From Nocardia vinacea NBRC 16497 (GTDB lineage Bacteria > Actinomycetota > Actinomycetes > Mycobacteriales > Mycobacteriaceae), in the NCBI RefSeq assembly GCF_000308835.1, contig NZ_BAGN01000113.1, positions 1 through 51,737 on the forward strand: a stretch of DNA of 51,737 nt, read 5' to 3'. The notes below the pieces were generated by a model. That model saw nothing but the letters and a program-made list of their open reading frames with translations. It ran no database searches and had not been told where the DNA came from. The position numbers and the translations under genes are program-made. Shown here piece after piece: positions 50,893-51,737 of the stretch (position 1 is the first letter of the stretch; each line of letters opens with the position of its first letter).

Positions 50893-51488
50893 CGCGCGGC
50901 CAGCCAGTCCGGGAATTCGGTCAGCCCACCCAGGACGAAATCCGCTCCCGCCGTGCGCAATTCGTCGGCATCGCAGGGGCCGGTCGCGACCCCGAGCGCA
51001 AAGACGTCCGCCGCCCGCGCCCCGCGCATATCGCCCTCGTGATCGCCGACGAACAGATCCGCGCCATGCTCGCGCAGTGCCGCCGCCTTACCGTCGGACC
51101 ACAGATCACCGACCACCTCATCGATCCGCCACCCGAGTTCGGCGACGTGCAGCCGGGCCAGCGGTTCGTGTTTACCGGTCACGATGAGCACCCGCCCGCC
51201 ACGCGCACGGACGGCATCCAATGCGGCATCGGCACCGGGCATGGCCGGAATGTAGGGCACGATCGACGGATAGATCTCGCGGTAGCGGGTCACGAGTGCC
51301 GGAATGAGCTCCTCGGGCGCACCGGCGTCTGCCAGCAGCATCGCCAGCGGCGGGCCGAGCCGGTCGGCCAGTTCGGCACTACGCAACGGCAGGTCGAACT
51401 CGGTGGCCAACTGCTCGATCGCTTTGCACACACCCGGTCGGGAATCGATCAGCGTCATATCGAGGTCGAAACCGACGGTCCAGGTCAT
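50889..51488 (-). CDS. HAD-family phosphatase
   Basis: This 199-aa HAD hydrolase is of the phosphoglycolate phosphatase type: GFDLDMTLIDSRPGVCKAIE gives the nucleophile motif DxDxT, then LIVTGKHEPLARLHVAELGW (motif II Thr, Lys-like) and DLFVGDHEGDMRGARAADVF (motif IV). It removes phosphate from a small substrate, unknown here. Unlike the HAD relics at 9303 and 12782 it is an intact, unrelated HAD. Confidence 0.88.
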   Translation of the reverse strand: MTWTVGFDLDMTLIDSRPGVCKAIEQLATEFDLPLRSAELADRLGPPLAMLLADAGAPEELIPALVTRYREIYPSIVPYIPAMPGADAALDAVRARGGRVLIVTGKHEPLARLHVAELGWRIDEVVGDLWSDGKAAALREHGADLFVGDHEGDMRGARAADVFALGVATGPCDADELRTAGADFVLGGLTEFPDWLAAR

Positions 51489-51664
51489 CCCATGACTCTA
51501 TCGTCGGCACTCGATCGGCCGCGCGACAGCACCTGTGGTTAACCGAACAGGGCGCGGCGAAGATCAATCAGGGGGAACATTTCCGCAGGCGGCGCGAAAA
51601 GCAGGTCGCCGACCTTACAGTTGACCGACAGCGAAGGGCTCCGGTCTGCATCGCGGAGGACGAG

Positions 51665-51737
51665 ATGACGAGCCAGCGCCAGCCACCGACCGTGGGCTCG
51701 ATATTCGGGCACTACCGGTTGGATCGGCTGCTCGGGC
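51665..51737 (+). CDS. Serine/threonine protein kinase, N-terminal fragment
   Basis: The first 24 codons read MTSQRQPPTVGSIFGHYRLD then RLLG. FGHYRLDRLLG is the start of the actinobacterial Hanks-type kinase domain, whose P-loop (GxGGMGxVY) would begin just beyond the edge. GGAGGA precedes the ATG. The catalytic domain and any sensor region lie outside the window. Confidence 0.75.
   Translation, partial: MTSQRQPPTVGSIFGHYRLDRLLG

Overview
The window is high-GC actinobacterial chromosome, most probably from Nocardia or a close mycolic-acid relative. The grounds are the strong G/C third-position bias, GTG starts, two CvnA-type sensor kinases with roadblock/LC7, DUF742 and GTPase partners, a Scr1-like HTH gene coupled to a DUF397 gene, an F420-type LLM flavin oxidoreductase, a mycobacterial AtsA-sized sulfatase beside its formylglycine-generating enzyme, and a UvrA2-like protein. 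No tRNA, rRNA, CRISPR array, origin or intact mobile element is visible.

Layout. 1-9300: the 3' end of katG, a membrane metallophosphoesterase, a BlaI-M56 peptidase pair, an AlkZ/YcaQ-like winged-helix protein, a thioesterase divergent from an HxlR regulator, a Nudix hydrolase, a small membrane protein and an amidase. 9300-14130: a sulfatase island, with a 785-aa sulfatase carrying the CSPTR modification site, a divergent formylglycine-generating enzyme, and two decayed copies of the same HAD hydrolase, one on each side of the sulfatase. 14260-20600: a complete cvnABCD conservon, and next to it a second cvnA whose own B, C and most of D have been deleted. 20660-26730: DoxX protein, succinic-semialdehyde dehydrogenase, and an aldehyde dehydrogenase/DUF779 pair behind a GAF-winged-helix activator. 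26740-31600: LLM oxidoreductase, an epimerase divergent from TetR, a pyrophosphatase-like protein and a lipoprotein. 31680-33520: Scr1/DUF397 pair divergent from two small unknown genes. 33640-39560: UvrA-like ATPase behind a CRP-type site, arginase-like protein, NAD(P)-binding protein divergent from HxlR, TenA-like protein and DUF4870 protein. 40140-48130: LysR-SDR-oxidoreductase cluster, a histidine-rich membrane protein, a methyltransferase and an XRE-SDR pair, with recombinase and Tn3-type transposase relics between them. 48180-51737: acyl-CoA dehydrogenase plus SDR divergent from TetR, a HAD phosphatase and the start of a Ser/Thr protein kinase.

The recurring pattern is a regulator transcribed divergently from a short catabolic or redox operon, often with a clear palindrome between them (LysR T-N11-A box, TetR, HxlR and Scr1-type sites). 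The other theme is decay: relics of Tn3-family transposases, a tyrosine recombinase, a berberine-bridge-type oxidase, two HAD genes and half a conservon show that accessory DNA entered and then eroded here. Functions are assigned by reading protein motifs; no database search was run.
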